Assembly (NCBI GenBank): GCA_937875975.1
Contig: CALEEU010000055.1
Coordinates: 1 to 13,651 of the forward strand
Source of the DNA: an uncultured Opitutia bacterium
GTDB lineage: Bacteria; Verrucomicrobiota; Verrucomicrobiia; Opitutales; UBA953
DNA length: 13,651 bases
Direction: 5' to 3'
Each line of letters begins with the position of its first letter. The stretch's first letter is position 1. The notes under the pieces were generated by a model, which had not been told where the DNA came from, ran no database searches, and was given only the letters and a program-made list of their open reading frames with translations. Shown here in pieces: positions 1 through 7,475 of the stretch. The translations under genes and the position numbers were made by a program.

Positions 1-1067
1 CGCTCCACCAAATCCGCCACGCGATCGGCACCACCAGCATCGCCGAGTCCGTCGACGGAGGCTTTCCACTTCTTCCAAACGGCCCAGTCACCGGTGAAGG
101 CTTCGGCGATGATGGCGCGCGCTGAGGCCGCCGTCAGGCCGTAGGCGCCGGCACCATGCTCGGCGATGAGTCGGCCATTGCCGGCTTCCTGCCCGGGGAT
201 GACTTGCGTGATGATCATCGGCACGCCGGCCGCGACGCACTCGTGCGTGGTCGCTCCGCCAGCCTTGCTGACGACGAGATGGCTCGAAAGCATGAGCGAG
301 GGAATGCGATCGGTCCAGCCGAGCACTTCGGCGCGGCCGTCGACCGCGCGCTCAACGGCTTCCTTGAAGGAAGCGTCCTTGCCCACGGTGATCGTCAACT
401 CGAGGCCGAGCGTCGAGAGCGCGCTGGCAAGCTCGACGGCGTCACGCTTGCCGGGATTGAGCATCACGAGAACGCGCGGGCGTTCACCGGCCTTGGCCGA
501 GGAACGCGGGGCGAGGCGCGAAGAGACGGGGAAGCCGTAGGGTAGGACCTTGGCGGCAGGCACGCCCTGTCGGATCATGACGTCAGCGGTGGCCTGGTTC
601 GGGGTGACGTACCAATCGGAGTGAGCGCGGTGCCAGGCCCGATTCACCGAAATGGAATCAGTGACCACAGTGATTAGGCGCGGGCGGGCGGGGTCGTCGC
701 GATGCCAGCGACGGGCCATCATGTAGTTATAGAGCGGATAGGCTGAGACCACGACGGGCGGGCGGCTCGCGTCGAGCATCTCGTTGAGCGTCTTCTCGAC
801 CGGACGCACGAACGGGAGCGAGGCGCGGACGAGCGGCAGGCGATCGAGCGCGGTGTACATGCAACCCCAGAGGCGCGGATACTTGTTCGCGACGCCGATG
901 TAGCTGTCACGCTGGCTCTTGGCCTTCTCGGCGCCGTAGGCCTCGAGGAAGAGGTCGTGCAGTTCTCCGGTCAGGCCAGGCTTGCGGCCGAGAGCCTCGA
1001 TGATGGAACGCGCGGCCGCGTTATGCCCTTCGCCGAAACCGGCCGTGAGGACTGGGATGACGCTCAT
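1..1067 (-). CDS. MGDG-synthase-like glycosyltransferase (GT28), 3' end cut by window edge
   Basis: This is a GT-B fold, UDP-sugar-dependent glycosyltransferase of the monogalactosyldiacylglycerol synthase / processive diacylglycerol glucosyltransferase type. It probably transfers a sugar to diacylglycerol at the cytoplasmic membrane face. The frame is open from the ATG at 1067 to the left edge, giving 355 residues with no stop. Residues 9-15 (AGFGEGH) are the glycine-rich acceptor-side motif of the MGDG_synth domain. VVTDSISVNRAWH near 134-146 and the following VTPNQATADVMIRQGVP match that domain's end. The GT28 donor-sugar site is at about 267-306: SKAGGATTHECVAAG, then IPGQEAGN. The start overlaps the stop of the upstream phosphoesterase as TGATG, so the two are probably translationally coupled. 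The family is clear. The exact sugar and acceptor are inferred from that partner. Confidence 0.85.
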   Translation of the reverse strand, partial: MSVIPVLTAGFGEGHNAAARSIIEALGRKPGLTGELHDLFLEAYGAEKAKSQRDSYIGVANKYPRLWGCMYTALDRLPLVRASLPFVRPVEKTLNEMLDASRPPVVVSAYPLYNYMMARRWHRDDPARPRLITVVTDSISVNRAWHRAHSDWYVTPNQATADVMIRQGVPAAKVLPYGFPVSSRLAPRSSAKAGERPRVLVMLNPGKRDAVELASALSTLGLELTITVGKDASFKEAVERAVDGRAEVLGWTDRIPSLMLSSHLVVSKAGGATTHECVAAGVPMIITQVIPGQEAGNGRLIAEHGAGAYGLTAASARAIIAEAFTGDWAVWKKWKASVDGLGDAGGADRVADLVE

Positions 1068-1936
1068 CAGGCGACGAACGAGATGGTGGCGCTGGCTTCA
1101 CCTTCGGGCGCAGACGCACCACCCTTAGCAGCCTCGAAGGCGGCGCGACGTTCAGCGATGCGCTGCAAGAGCTCCTGACGCTCGACGACGCGCAGGCGAC
1201 CGTCGTCCTCTTCCACGATCGCGGTCAGCGACTCGACCCAGTCGCCGGAATTGATGTAACGGACATTGCCGATCATGCGATCCTCGGCCTTGTGAATGTG
1301 GCCGCACATCACGCCGTCGCAGCCACGTCGGGCGGCCAGCGTCTGGAGGTGCTCTTCGAAGCTCGAGATGTAGCTGACCGCAGTCTTAACCTTGGCCTTG
1401 ATGGCCTGGGAGAGGGAGAAGTACTCCTTACCGCGCCAGGCACGCCACTTGTTATAGACGCGGTTCAGATCGAGGAGAATTTGGTAGCTGATATCGCCGA
1501 TGACGGCGAGCCAGCGGAGATTCACCGACACGGTGTCGAACGCGTCGCCGTGGATGCAGAGATACTTGCGACCGTCCTGGGCGACGTGGATGTGCTCTTC
1601 AGCGAGCTCGATACGGTCGAGCACGAGGGGAATCAGGCGGCGGATGAAGTCGTCGTGGTTACCGCGCAGATAGATCACTTTGGTGCCGTCCTTCTCCGCC
1701 ATCTTCATGATGCGACGGATCACGGCCGTGTGGGCTGGCGACCAGTGGTTCTTACGCTGGAGCGACCACAGGTCGATGATGTCACCATTAAGGATGAGCT
1801 TGTCGCAGCGGATGCCGCGGAGCACGTCGAGTAGCTCGCGCGCTTGAGCGTCCTTGGTGCCCAGATGCAGGTCGGACAGGATCAACGTCCGGAAGTGAAT
1901 CTTATGTTGCCCAGGGACCTTAGTGGTTTCTTCCAT
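1067..1936 (-). CDS. plcP: PlcP-type calcineurin-like metallophosphoesterase (UDP-2,3-diacylglucosamine diphosphatase superfamily)
   Basis: This 289-residue, two-metal phosphoesterase carries every calcineurin-family motif in order: SDLHLG (21-26), NGDIIDLW (50-57), RGNHDD (91-96), IHGD (128-131) and CGHIHKA (211-217). It belongs to COG2908 with LpxH. From memory, SLSQAIKAKVKTAVSYI (174-190) and GDWVESLTAIVE (231-242) closely resemble rhizobial PlcP, the phospholipase C that releases diacylglycerol from phosphatidylcholine or phosphatidylethanolamine during phosphate limitation. The overlapping downstream glycosyltransferase supports PlcP over LpxH. I chose the ATG at 1936; an ATG six codons upstream (1954) is possible. 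An open frame continues to 2386, but that part lies antisense inside the sulfatase gene and does not resemble the family. The C-terminal 40 residues are a charged, Ala/Glu-rich tail. No Shine-Dalgarno is visible. Confidence 0.8.
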   Translation of the reverse strand: MEETTKVPGQHKIHFRTLILSDLHLGTKDAQARELLDVLRGIRCDKLILNGDIIDLWSLQRKNHWSPAHTAVIRRIMKMAEKDGTKVIYLRGNHDDFIRRLIPLVLDRIELAEEHIHVAQDGRKYLCIHGDAFDTVSVNLRWLAVIGDISYQILLDLNRVYNKWRAWRGKEYFSLSQAIKAKVKTAVSYISSFEEHLQTLAARRGCDGVMCGHIHKAEDRMIGNVRYINSGDWVESLTAIVEEDDGRLRVVERQELLQRIAERRAAFEAAKGGASAPEGEASATISFVA

Positions 1937-1956
1937 GGGACAAGAAAGTAACATCC

Positions 1957-1978
1957 AATTATGACAATCCTGCGTCAA
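1957..1978 (-). promoter_or_regulatory. Possible degenerate Pho box upstream of plcP
   Basis: On the minus strand TTGACGC (1978-1972) and TTGTCAT (1967-1961) start exactly 11 nt apart, the half-site spacing of PhoB operators (consensus half-site CTGTCAT). The second half-site matches 6 of 7, and the A/T-rich TAATT follows as expected. The first matches only 4 of 7. The box lies 20-42 bp before the chosen ATG, which is tight for a normal leader. The plcP pathway is PhoB-controlled in rhizobia. This is a suggestion only. Confidence 0.25.
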
Positions 1979-2021
1979 AACCGCCTTATTGCGGAAACGT
2001 GAAGGAATTCTGCCGCTTATT

Positions 2022-3674
2022 CTAGCGGGAACCGAGGTCGACCCCACAACGCTTGGCCCAGGCCATCCATGCGTCCGCGAGCTCCTTGAGCTTGGCGGGG
2101 TGCGCGGCGGCGAGGTCATGCTGCTCGGAGGGGTCCTTCGAAAGGTCGAACAACTGCCACGTGACGGGCGCGCTCTGGCGCTTTCCCCAGACGATCTTCC
2201 AATCGCCGAGGCGATAACCACGTGCGCCTTCATGCGCAGTCGGGATGCCGCGCTCGGACGTCGGTTCGCCACGCAGGTCGGGCAGCAAGGATCGGCCGGA
2301 AACCGGACGGATAGGCTTCCCTGCCCTCTCTGCCGGATAAGTCGCGCCGGTGGCAGCCGCGATGGTCGGCAAAAGGTCCATGACATGCGTCGGGGAACGA
2401 ATCCAAGTGGCCGACGGCTTCAGGGTCGCAGGCCAGGCGACGATGAGCGGCACACTGATGCCGCCTTCGTGGCAGAAGTGCTTGTATAGGTTGAGCGGCG
2501 TATTGCCGAGGTTCGCCCACGCGGAGCCATACGAGGAATGCGTCCCGGCTTGGCCCATGCCCGCCAAGGCATCGCCGACATGCAGGTCGGTGCGGCCCGC
2601 GCGCGAAGCGCCGTCGAAACCAAACGGCCCCCATTCGTAGCAGGCGCCGTTGTCGGAAGTGAACACGACGAGGGTGTTCGCGAGTTCGCCGTTCCGCTCA
2701 AGGTCGGCGAGGAGCCGCCCGACGCCTTGGTCGACGTGCTCCACCATCGCGGCGAAGGTGGCCATGCGGCGGGCGAGGTCTTCCCGACGATCGGCCGGCA
2801 AGGTTTCCCACGCGGGGTTCGGCTTACCGGAGTAACCGTTGGCAATGGCGTTATTCGCCTCGACGGGAACCATCGAGAGCGGCGGCAGCACGGCGTCCGC
2901 GGCGACGAGCCCGAGGGCCTTCATGCGCGCGAAGCGTTCGGTGCGCAGGATATCCCAGCCACGGCGATACGTGGCCATGTGCCGATCGATGGATTCCTTG
3001 GGCGCCTGCACGGGGAAGTGCGGCGAAGAATGCGCGAGGTAAAGGAACCACGGCTTCTCCTTGGTCGCACGCGCCTGGCGGAGGAACTCGAGGGCGTAAT
3101 CGGTGAAGACGTCGGTGACGTAGAACTTGCCGGGCGCATAGGAAAGCTCGGCGGGCGTGCCGGCGGGCAAGCGCGTATAGGCGGCTGGATCCCATTGATC
3201 GTTCGAGTGCGCCTGCAGGCTCTTGTAGCCGAAATAGGCGTCGAAGCCACGCTGGACGGGTCCGGGCGAACCCATGTGCCACTTGCCGACCATCCACGTA
3301 CTGTAGCCGTTCTGCTTCAGGAGCTCGGGGATGGTGATATTATTATCCAGGAGGTGACCGGTGTAGGCGGGGCCGCGCTTGGGCGAGGGCTTGGCGGTGA
3401 CGAAGTCGCCGATGCCGGCCTCGTGCGGATGGAGGCCAGTGATGAGCGACGCGCGCGTGGGACAGCAGCGCGCGGAAGTGTACGTCTTCTCGAAGCGCGC
3501 GCCCGACTTCGCGAGGCGGTCGAGGTTCGGCGTGGGGATCTCGCCGCCGTAGCAGCCGAGATCCGAGTAGCCGAGGTCGTCGGCGAGGATGACGAGCACG
3601 TTAGGACGACGTGTCTCGGCGGCCGCGACCCAGGCGGCGCTGACCAGCAAGATGGCGGACGCCCAGGCCTTCAT
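2022..3674 (-). CDS. Exported formylglycine-dependent sulfatase (family S1)
   Basis: This 550-residue type I sulfatase is predicted to be periplasmic or secreted. It hydrolyses sulfate esters, probably on a polysaccharide or its oligosaccharides. A signal peptide covers about residues 1-19 (hydrophobic ILLVSAAWVAAA). The alkaline-phosphatase-like core begins PNVLVILADDLG, with metal-binding D32-D33. CCPTR at 70-74 fits CxPxR, so Cys70 is the residue converted to formylglycine. Other expected active-site residues are present: GKWH (K131, H133), H219 in SPHFP, D341-N342 in TSDNG, and K398 before the CHEGG segment. The C-terminal WQLFDLSKDPSEQHDL is the usual sulfatase subdomain signature. The start ATG overlaps the upstream lyase stop as ATGA. 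Length is normal for the family. The substrate cannot be read from sequence alone; the adjacent lyase suggests a uronate-containing sulfated glycan. Confidence 0.93.
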   Translation of the reverse strand: MKAWASAILLVSAAWVAAAETRRPNVLVILADDLGYSDLGCYGGEIPTPNLDRLAKSGARFEKTYTSARCCPTRASLITGLHPHEAGIGDFVTAKPSPKRGPAYTGHLLDNNITIPELLKQNGYSTWMVGKWHMGSPGPVQRGFDAYFGYKSLQAHSNDQWDPAAYTRLPAGTPAELSYAPGKFYVTDVFTDYALEFLRQARATKEKPWFLYLAHSSPHFPVQAPKESIDRHMATYRRGWDILRTERFARMKALGLVAADAVLPPLSMVPVEANNAIANGYSGKPNPAWETLPADRREDLARRMATFAAMVEHVDQGVGRLLADLERNGELANTLVVFTSDNGACYEWGPFGFDGASRAGRTDLHVGDALAGMGQAGTHSSYGSAWANLGNTPLNLYKHFCHEGGISVPLIVAWPATLKPSATWIRSPTHVMDLLPTIAAATGATYPAERAGKPIRPVSGRSLLPDLRGEPTSERGIPTAHEGARGYRLGDWKIVWGKRQSAPVTWQLFDLSKDPSEQHDLAAAHPAKLKELADAWMAWAKRCGVDLGSR

Positions 3675-4864
3675 CGCGGCGCGAGGAGCTGCAGACGCTT
3701 GCTGCGGTGGTCGGAATATTCCTTCAGGAGCGACTCGTAGCGTTCATCGCCATAGGCGAGAGCGGCCGCGCGGAGGACGGGCAGTACTTCGTCGGGCTTG
3801 CTCTCGTGGATCTGTTGCATCGTCCAAGGCTTGGGTTCTTTGCCGAGATACGGTACGAGGAAATCAAGCGCGGCGCGAATCGAGCGACCGTCCGTGGTCT
3901 TATGACGCCAGAGGTCGACGCCGGCATGTTCGCTCAGGTCAGCGAGCCTCGCCAACGCGAGCAAGTTGAAGCAGGAATAGCTGAACGAAGCGGTGCGAAC
4001 GAGTTCAAGGGGCTGCTTGCCGTCCGGCTGGATCTGCACACCGATACGACGTGTAATCGCTTCGGCGCAAATCTCCTTGGCCTTATCCTTGCGACCGAGC
4101 ACCAGCGCCCACTTGACCGCCTGCACGTCATACCACGTGCCGTGATTATTCTTCGCCGCACGTTCGTCCTGGCCGTTCTTGCTACCGAGGAGCCATCCGA
4201 AAAAGACCTCGCCCCAGGCCTGCAGCGCCTGCTGATCGGCGGCAGACCAATGCTTGGAACCCACGAGGAGGCTCGCGGCGTCAGCGGCGTCGACCAAGGC
4301 ACGCGCCTCGATGAGGCCGGTGCCGCGTCCATCGTTCACCCCAGGAATCGCTTGCGCGAAACGGAAGTGCGGCGTCATTTTCGTCGCCGGATCGAGGAAC
4401 CAGGTACGCAGCACCTTGGCCGCATGCTCGGCATATTTTTCGTCGCGGGTGAAATAATAACCCAGGGCCAAGGTCTCGACGGTCGAGCCGACCAAACGCG
4501 CGCGCAGGGTATCGTTGGCGGCCTCGGCGCGGGACTCGGGGTTAACCTTGCCGTCTTTGCGTACATACGGGAGGCCGTCCTTCGTCGCCGGATTAGGCCA
4601 GAAGTAAGGGGCGATGCTCATGTAGTCATGCATGTCGCCGCTCGGCGGCACCTTCGTCTTCTGCATCACCGAAGGCGGCGTCACGGCCAAGGCCTTATCG
4701 GCGTCGGCGATGAGCTTCTTCATCGCCTTGCCGGTGGCTTCGTCGGTAGTGGCCGCGATCTTCGCCTTCTCCAAGGCACCCGGTCGGGCACCGAAGTAGG
4801 GGCGACTCGGCTCGGCCGCGAAGAGTGCAGTCGTGACGAGCAGGAGGGAGAGACGCCAGATCAT
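3671..4864 (-). CDS. Exported alginate-lyase-family polysaccharide lyase (PL5/PL38-like)
   Basis: This 397-residue enzyme has the all-alpha barrel signature of the alginate lyase Pfam family (PF05426), which includes PL5 alginate lyases and the glucuronan-active PL38. It would cleave uronic-acid-containing chains by beta-elimination. A short signal peptide ends near residue 17 (LLLVTTALFAAEP). HDYMSIAPYFWPNP (79-92) is the family's most recognisable block. KNNHGTWYDVQ (238-248) holds the Asn240-His241 pair, and R290 plus Y296 in VRTASFSY sit where PL5 keeps its catalytic Arg and Tyr. HDYMS with WPNP looks more like the PL38/Bacteroidetes-type members than classical Pseudomonas AlgL, so glucuronan or a mixed uronan is as likely as alginate. 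It overlaps both neighbouring sulfatases by ATGA (4864-4861 and 3674-3671), so the three are almost certainly co-transcribed. Confidence 0.87.
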   Translation of the reverse strand: MIWRLSLLLVTTALFAAEPSRPYFGARPGALEKAKIAATTDEATGKAMKKLIADADKALAVTPPSVMQKTKVPPSGDMHDYMSIAPYFWPNPATKDGLPYVRKDGKVNPESRAEAANDTLRARLVGSTVETLALGYYFTRDEKYAEHAAKVLRTWFLDPATKMTPHFRFAQAIPGVNDGRGTGLIEARALVDAADAASLLVGSKHWSAADQQALQAWGEVFFGWLLGSKNGQDERAAKNNHGTWYDVQAVKWALVLGRKDKAKEICAEAITRRIGVQIQPDGKQPLELVRTASFSYSCFNLLALARLADLSEHAGVDLWRHKTTDGRSIRAALDFLVPYLGKEPKPWTMQQIHESKPDEVLPVLRAAALAYGDERYESLLKEYSDHRSKRLQLLAPR

Positions 4865-6774
4865 GGAGTCGTGACGCTGAGGCCGGAGACGGTGCCCTGC
4901 AAGACGATGAGTTTGCCGTAGAGCCCCACGGCCTTGGCGGTGTCGTGACCCACACAGAAATCCTCGGCGGGCTGACGCGGTAGCGCACCCTTGGCCATGC
5001 CCGACACGGCATCCTGACCGACGACGACGAGCTTCATCGCGCCGTCGGCGGCGAGGCTGGCGGTCACAGCGAAGGATCCTTTGACCTCAGCCGGAGAAAG
5101 AATCTCGACGACCTCATCCGCGCCGTGGCGGACGGCGAACGCGACGCGTCCTCCTTTGAGATAGAGCGCATGACCGATCAGTCCACCCTGCGCGACGATC
5201 ACCGCGTCACGCTGCGTGGTCTCGACGGAGATAGCGACGGTGAAGGCTTTCTGGCCGACCTGCGGGGCGGAAGTCGAGACGATGGTGTCGCCGGGCTTCG
5301 CCTGCGCGAGCGCGACGGGCTTGGCGGGCGCGGCCTTCGCGGCACCCTTCTTCGCGGCCGGCTTCTTGGCGGCATCCTTCTTCATGTCGTTCGGCACATA
5401 ATCGATGGTCGGATAAAGGGTCTTCGCGCCCTTTACTTCGCCGGCAGGGCGGCGCGCGGTCGGCGTCTTGCCGCCGATCTCGGCCGCCATCTTATCAGCG
5501 AGCGCCTTCAGCTTCGCGACGACCTCAGGATGCTGCGCGGCGACGTCGGTCTGCTCGCCGATCTCGGTGTCGAGGTCGTAAAGACGCAGGCCAGGGGCGG
5601 TCTTGGCGGCCTGCTTGCCCATGCCCTCCGACTGCGGCGCGAGGGCGAGCTTCCAGCGGCCCTGACGGACCGCCTGTAGATTGTAGCCGGCAAAGTAATA
5701 ATGGGCTTCGCGCGCGGACTCCTTCGACTGACCGAGGAGGATCGGCGTGATGTCGCGTCCGTCGATGACCGGCGTCGCGGGCACGGTGCCGCCGGCGAGC
5801 GAGACGAACGTCGGCAGGAGGTCGATCGTGGCGGCGACGGCGTCGTTGACGGATCCCGCTGGCACGTGGCCCGGCCACCAAGCGAGCGTCGGCACGCGCA
5901 CACCGCCTTCCCAAGTCGAACCCTTGCCGCCGCGGAGCGGACCGGCGCTGCCGCCGTCGGTGCCCTTGGTCAGCCACGGGCCGTTGTCGGAAGTGAAGAT
6001 CACCAGCGTATCCTTATCGAGGCCTTGCGAGCGCAGCGCGTCGAGCACCCGACCGACGCTCCAATCGACTTCCTCGACCCAATCGCCGAAGCGACCGTTC
6101 GAGGATTTGCCGGCGAACGCGGCGCCGGGATAGATCGGCGTGTGGACGGCGTTGTGGGCATAGTAGAGATAGAAGGGCTTGTCCTTGTTGCGACCGATGA
6201 AGTCGACGGCCTCCTTGGTGTAGAGCTCCACGATGCGGCGCTGCCCTTCCCCATCCATCAGTTCCGCGACCTTCTCATCCCGGAGGACCGGCACGACCGG
6301 GACCTTGGTCTCGGCGCTCTTCTTGAGCATGTCATTCGAATAGGGGATGCCGTAATAGTGGTCGAAACCCTGCCGGGTGGGCAGGAATTCAGGCTGGTCG
6401 CCCAGGTGCCACTTGCCGACCATCTGGGTGGCATAACCTTTTTCCTTAAGTCGCTCGGCTACAGTTACTTCAGCAGGATTTAGCCCCACGGATTGACCCG
6501 GGAAATAGACCCCGGGGACCGAGACGCGGGCGCCGTAGCAGCCGGTCATCATCTGGGCGCGGGAAACCGAGCAGACCGGGGAAGCGTAGAAGCTGGTCAA
6601 TTTCATGCCCTCCTTGGCCATCCGGTCGAGGTGGGGGGTACGCTGCTTGGTGGCCCCAAACGGTCCGATGTCCCCATAGCCCATGTCATCGATGAAGATC
6701 ACCACGACATTGGGCGGGCGGGCCAAAGAGGTGGCCGAAAGCACGGCAGCCAGCAGAAGGAAAAGCGTCTTCAT
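4861..6774 (-). CDS. Exported S1 sulfatase with Lys/Ala linker and C-terminal beta-sandwich-like domain
   Basis: This is the first gene of the leftward operon, 637 residues long. The start at 6774 puts a signal peptide first (KTLFLLLAAVLSATSLA); an ATG 14 codons upstream (6816) would spoil it. The sulfatase core spans about 20-430: PNVVVIFIDDMGYGD (D29-D30), GKWHLGD (K121, H123), H211, TSDNG (D263-N264) and K284. The formylglycine position is Cys68 in CSVSR (68-72), which has Val where the consensus CxPxR has Pro. Residues about 465-494 form a Lys/Ala/Pro-rich linker. After it, about 500-637 look like a laminin-G/concanavalin-type beta-sandwich (FTVAISVET, ALYLKGGRVAFAV), also seen at the C-terminus of other planctomycete and verrucomicrobial sulfatases and possibly glycan-binding. 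Its stop overlaps the lyase start as ATGA. Confidence 0.92.
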   Translation of the reverse strand: MKTLFLLLAAVLSATSLARPPNVVVIFIDDMGYGDIGPFGATKQRTPHLDRMAKEGMKLTSFYASPVCSVSRAQMMTGCYGARVSVPGVYFPGQSVGLNPAEVTVAERLKEKGYATQMVGKWHLGDQPEFLPTRQGFDHYYGIPYSNDMLKKSAETKVPVVPVLRDEKVAELMDGEGQRRIVELYTKEAVDFIGRNKDKPFYLYYAHNAVHTPIYPGAAFAGKSSNGRFGDWVEEVDWSVGRVLDALRSQGLDKDTLVIFTSDNGPWLTKGTDGGSAGPLRGGKGSTWEGGVRVPTLAWWPGHVPAGSVNDAVAATIDLLPTFVSLAGGTVPATPVIDGRDITPILLGQSKESAREAHYYFAGYNLQAVRQGRWKLALAPQSEGMGKQAAKTAPGLRLYDLDTEIGEQTDVAAQHPEVVAKLKALADKMAAEIGGKTPTARRPAGEVKGAKTLYPTIDYVPNDMKKDAAKKPAAKKGAAKAAPAKPVALAQAKPGDTIVSTSAPQVGQKAFTVAISVETTQRDAVIVAQGGLIGHALYLKGGRVAFAVRHGADEVVEILSPAEVKGSFAVTASLAADGAMKLVVVGQDAVSGMAKGALPRQPAEDFCVGHDTAKAVGLYGKLIVLQGTVSGLSVTTP

Positions 6775-6933
6775 GGGGTACCCGAGTAGAACAATCCCAT
6801 CAGGGTTTAGTTGCAAGGTTCCGTCCGGACCCCTGCTAAGGCACCCGACCCCGATTAGAAGCGATAAAAACGGCCTTTTTGCCCCTTCCCGCTTGCTCCC
6901 ATGGGGGGCTGTCCTAACTTGCGGCCAACGACC
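6775..6933. promoter_or_regulatory. Divergent intergenic region between the sulfatase operon and nuoBCDEF
   Basis: These 159 bp must hold promoters for both operons. I see no strong sigma-70 box pair. The best rightward candidate is TTGCAA (6811-6816) with TGCTAA 17 nt later (6834-6839), which is weak. A small A5/T5 inverted repeat (AAAAACGGCCTTTTT) lies at about 6868-6882. There is no Shine-Dalgarno before either start codon. The region also contains the alternative in-frame nuoB ATG at 6901. Confidence 0.45.
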
Positions 6934-7467
6934 ATGGTCAAATCCGATTTCGGTTATAACAGCAAGGTGGAGGGCGAGGTCATCGTGACCCGCGCCGATG
7001 CCGTCGTGAACTGGGTGCGCAGCAACTCGGTCTGGCCGATGCCGATGGGCCTCGCCTGTTGCGCCATCGAGCTCATGGCCGCCGGCGGCTCCCGCTTCGA
7101 CATCTCCCGCTTCGGCATGGAGGTCATGCGCTTCTCTCCCCGCCAGGCCGACTGCATGATCGTCGCCGGCACGGTCACCTACAAGATGGCCGAAGTCGTC
7201 CGCCGCATCTACGACCAGATGGCCGAACCGAAGTGGGTCGTCGCCATGGGCGCCTGCGCTTCCACCGGCGGCATGTATCGCTCCTACGCCACGCTGCAGG
7301 GCGTCGATAATATCGTCCCCGTTGATATTTATATTTCTGGTTGCCCGCCCCGCCCCGAGGCCCTCCTCGACGGCATGATGCTGCTGCAGGAAAAAATCCG
7401 TAACGAAGGCGGCTCGCTGCGTCGCACGTTCCGCGGTCGCACGGTCGAAACGAAGATCGTCAGCTAA
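6934..7467 (+). CDS. nuoB: NADH-quinone oxidoreductase subunit B (NuoB)
   Basis: NuoB carries cluster N2, the last iron-sulfur centre that passes electrons to quinone in the peripheral arm of complex I. From the ATG at 6934 the protein is 177 residues. The four cluster ligands are visible: tandem Cys42-Cys43 in GLACCAIE, Cys108 in MGACAS and Cys137 in SGCPPRPE. RFDISRFGMEVMRFSPRQAD is the conserved block next to the quinone site. An in-frame ATG at 6901 would add 11 residues (GGCPNLRPTT) with no family likeness, so I prefer 6934, though neither start has a Shine-Dalgarno. It is the first gene of a rightward nuoBCDEF run with gaps of 4-19 bp. nuoA, which normally precedes nuoB, is not here. 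Confidence 0.96.
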   Translation: MVKSDFGYNSKVEGEVIVTRADAVVNWVRSNSVWPMPMGLACCAIELMAAGGSRFDISRFGMEVMRFSPRQADCMIVAGTVTYKMAEVVRRIYDQMAEPKWVVAMGACASTGGMYRSYATLQGVDNIVPVDIYISGCPPRPEALLDGMMLLQEKIRNEGGSLRRTFRGRTVETKIVS

Positions 7468-7475
7468 GCACGGAC

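Noticed and set aside
1067..1936. Calling the phosphoesterase LpxH (Lipid A synthesis).
   Set aside because: The superfamily is the same, but the remembered likeness to PlcP in the C-terminal half and the coupled diacylglycerol-type glycosyltransferase fit PlcP better. Still open without a tree.
1937..2386. N-terminal extension of the phosphoesterase frame up to 2386.
   Set aside because: It runs inside the sulfatase gene on the same strand in another frame, is Arg/Ser/Pro-rich and resembles no part of the family; the conserved region begins just after the ATG at 1936.
6868..6882. A5/T5 inverted repeat as a terminator.
   Set aside because: The stem is only five A-T pairs, too weak, and it lies between two divergent gene starts where no transcript should end.
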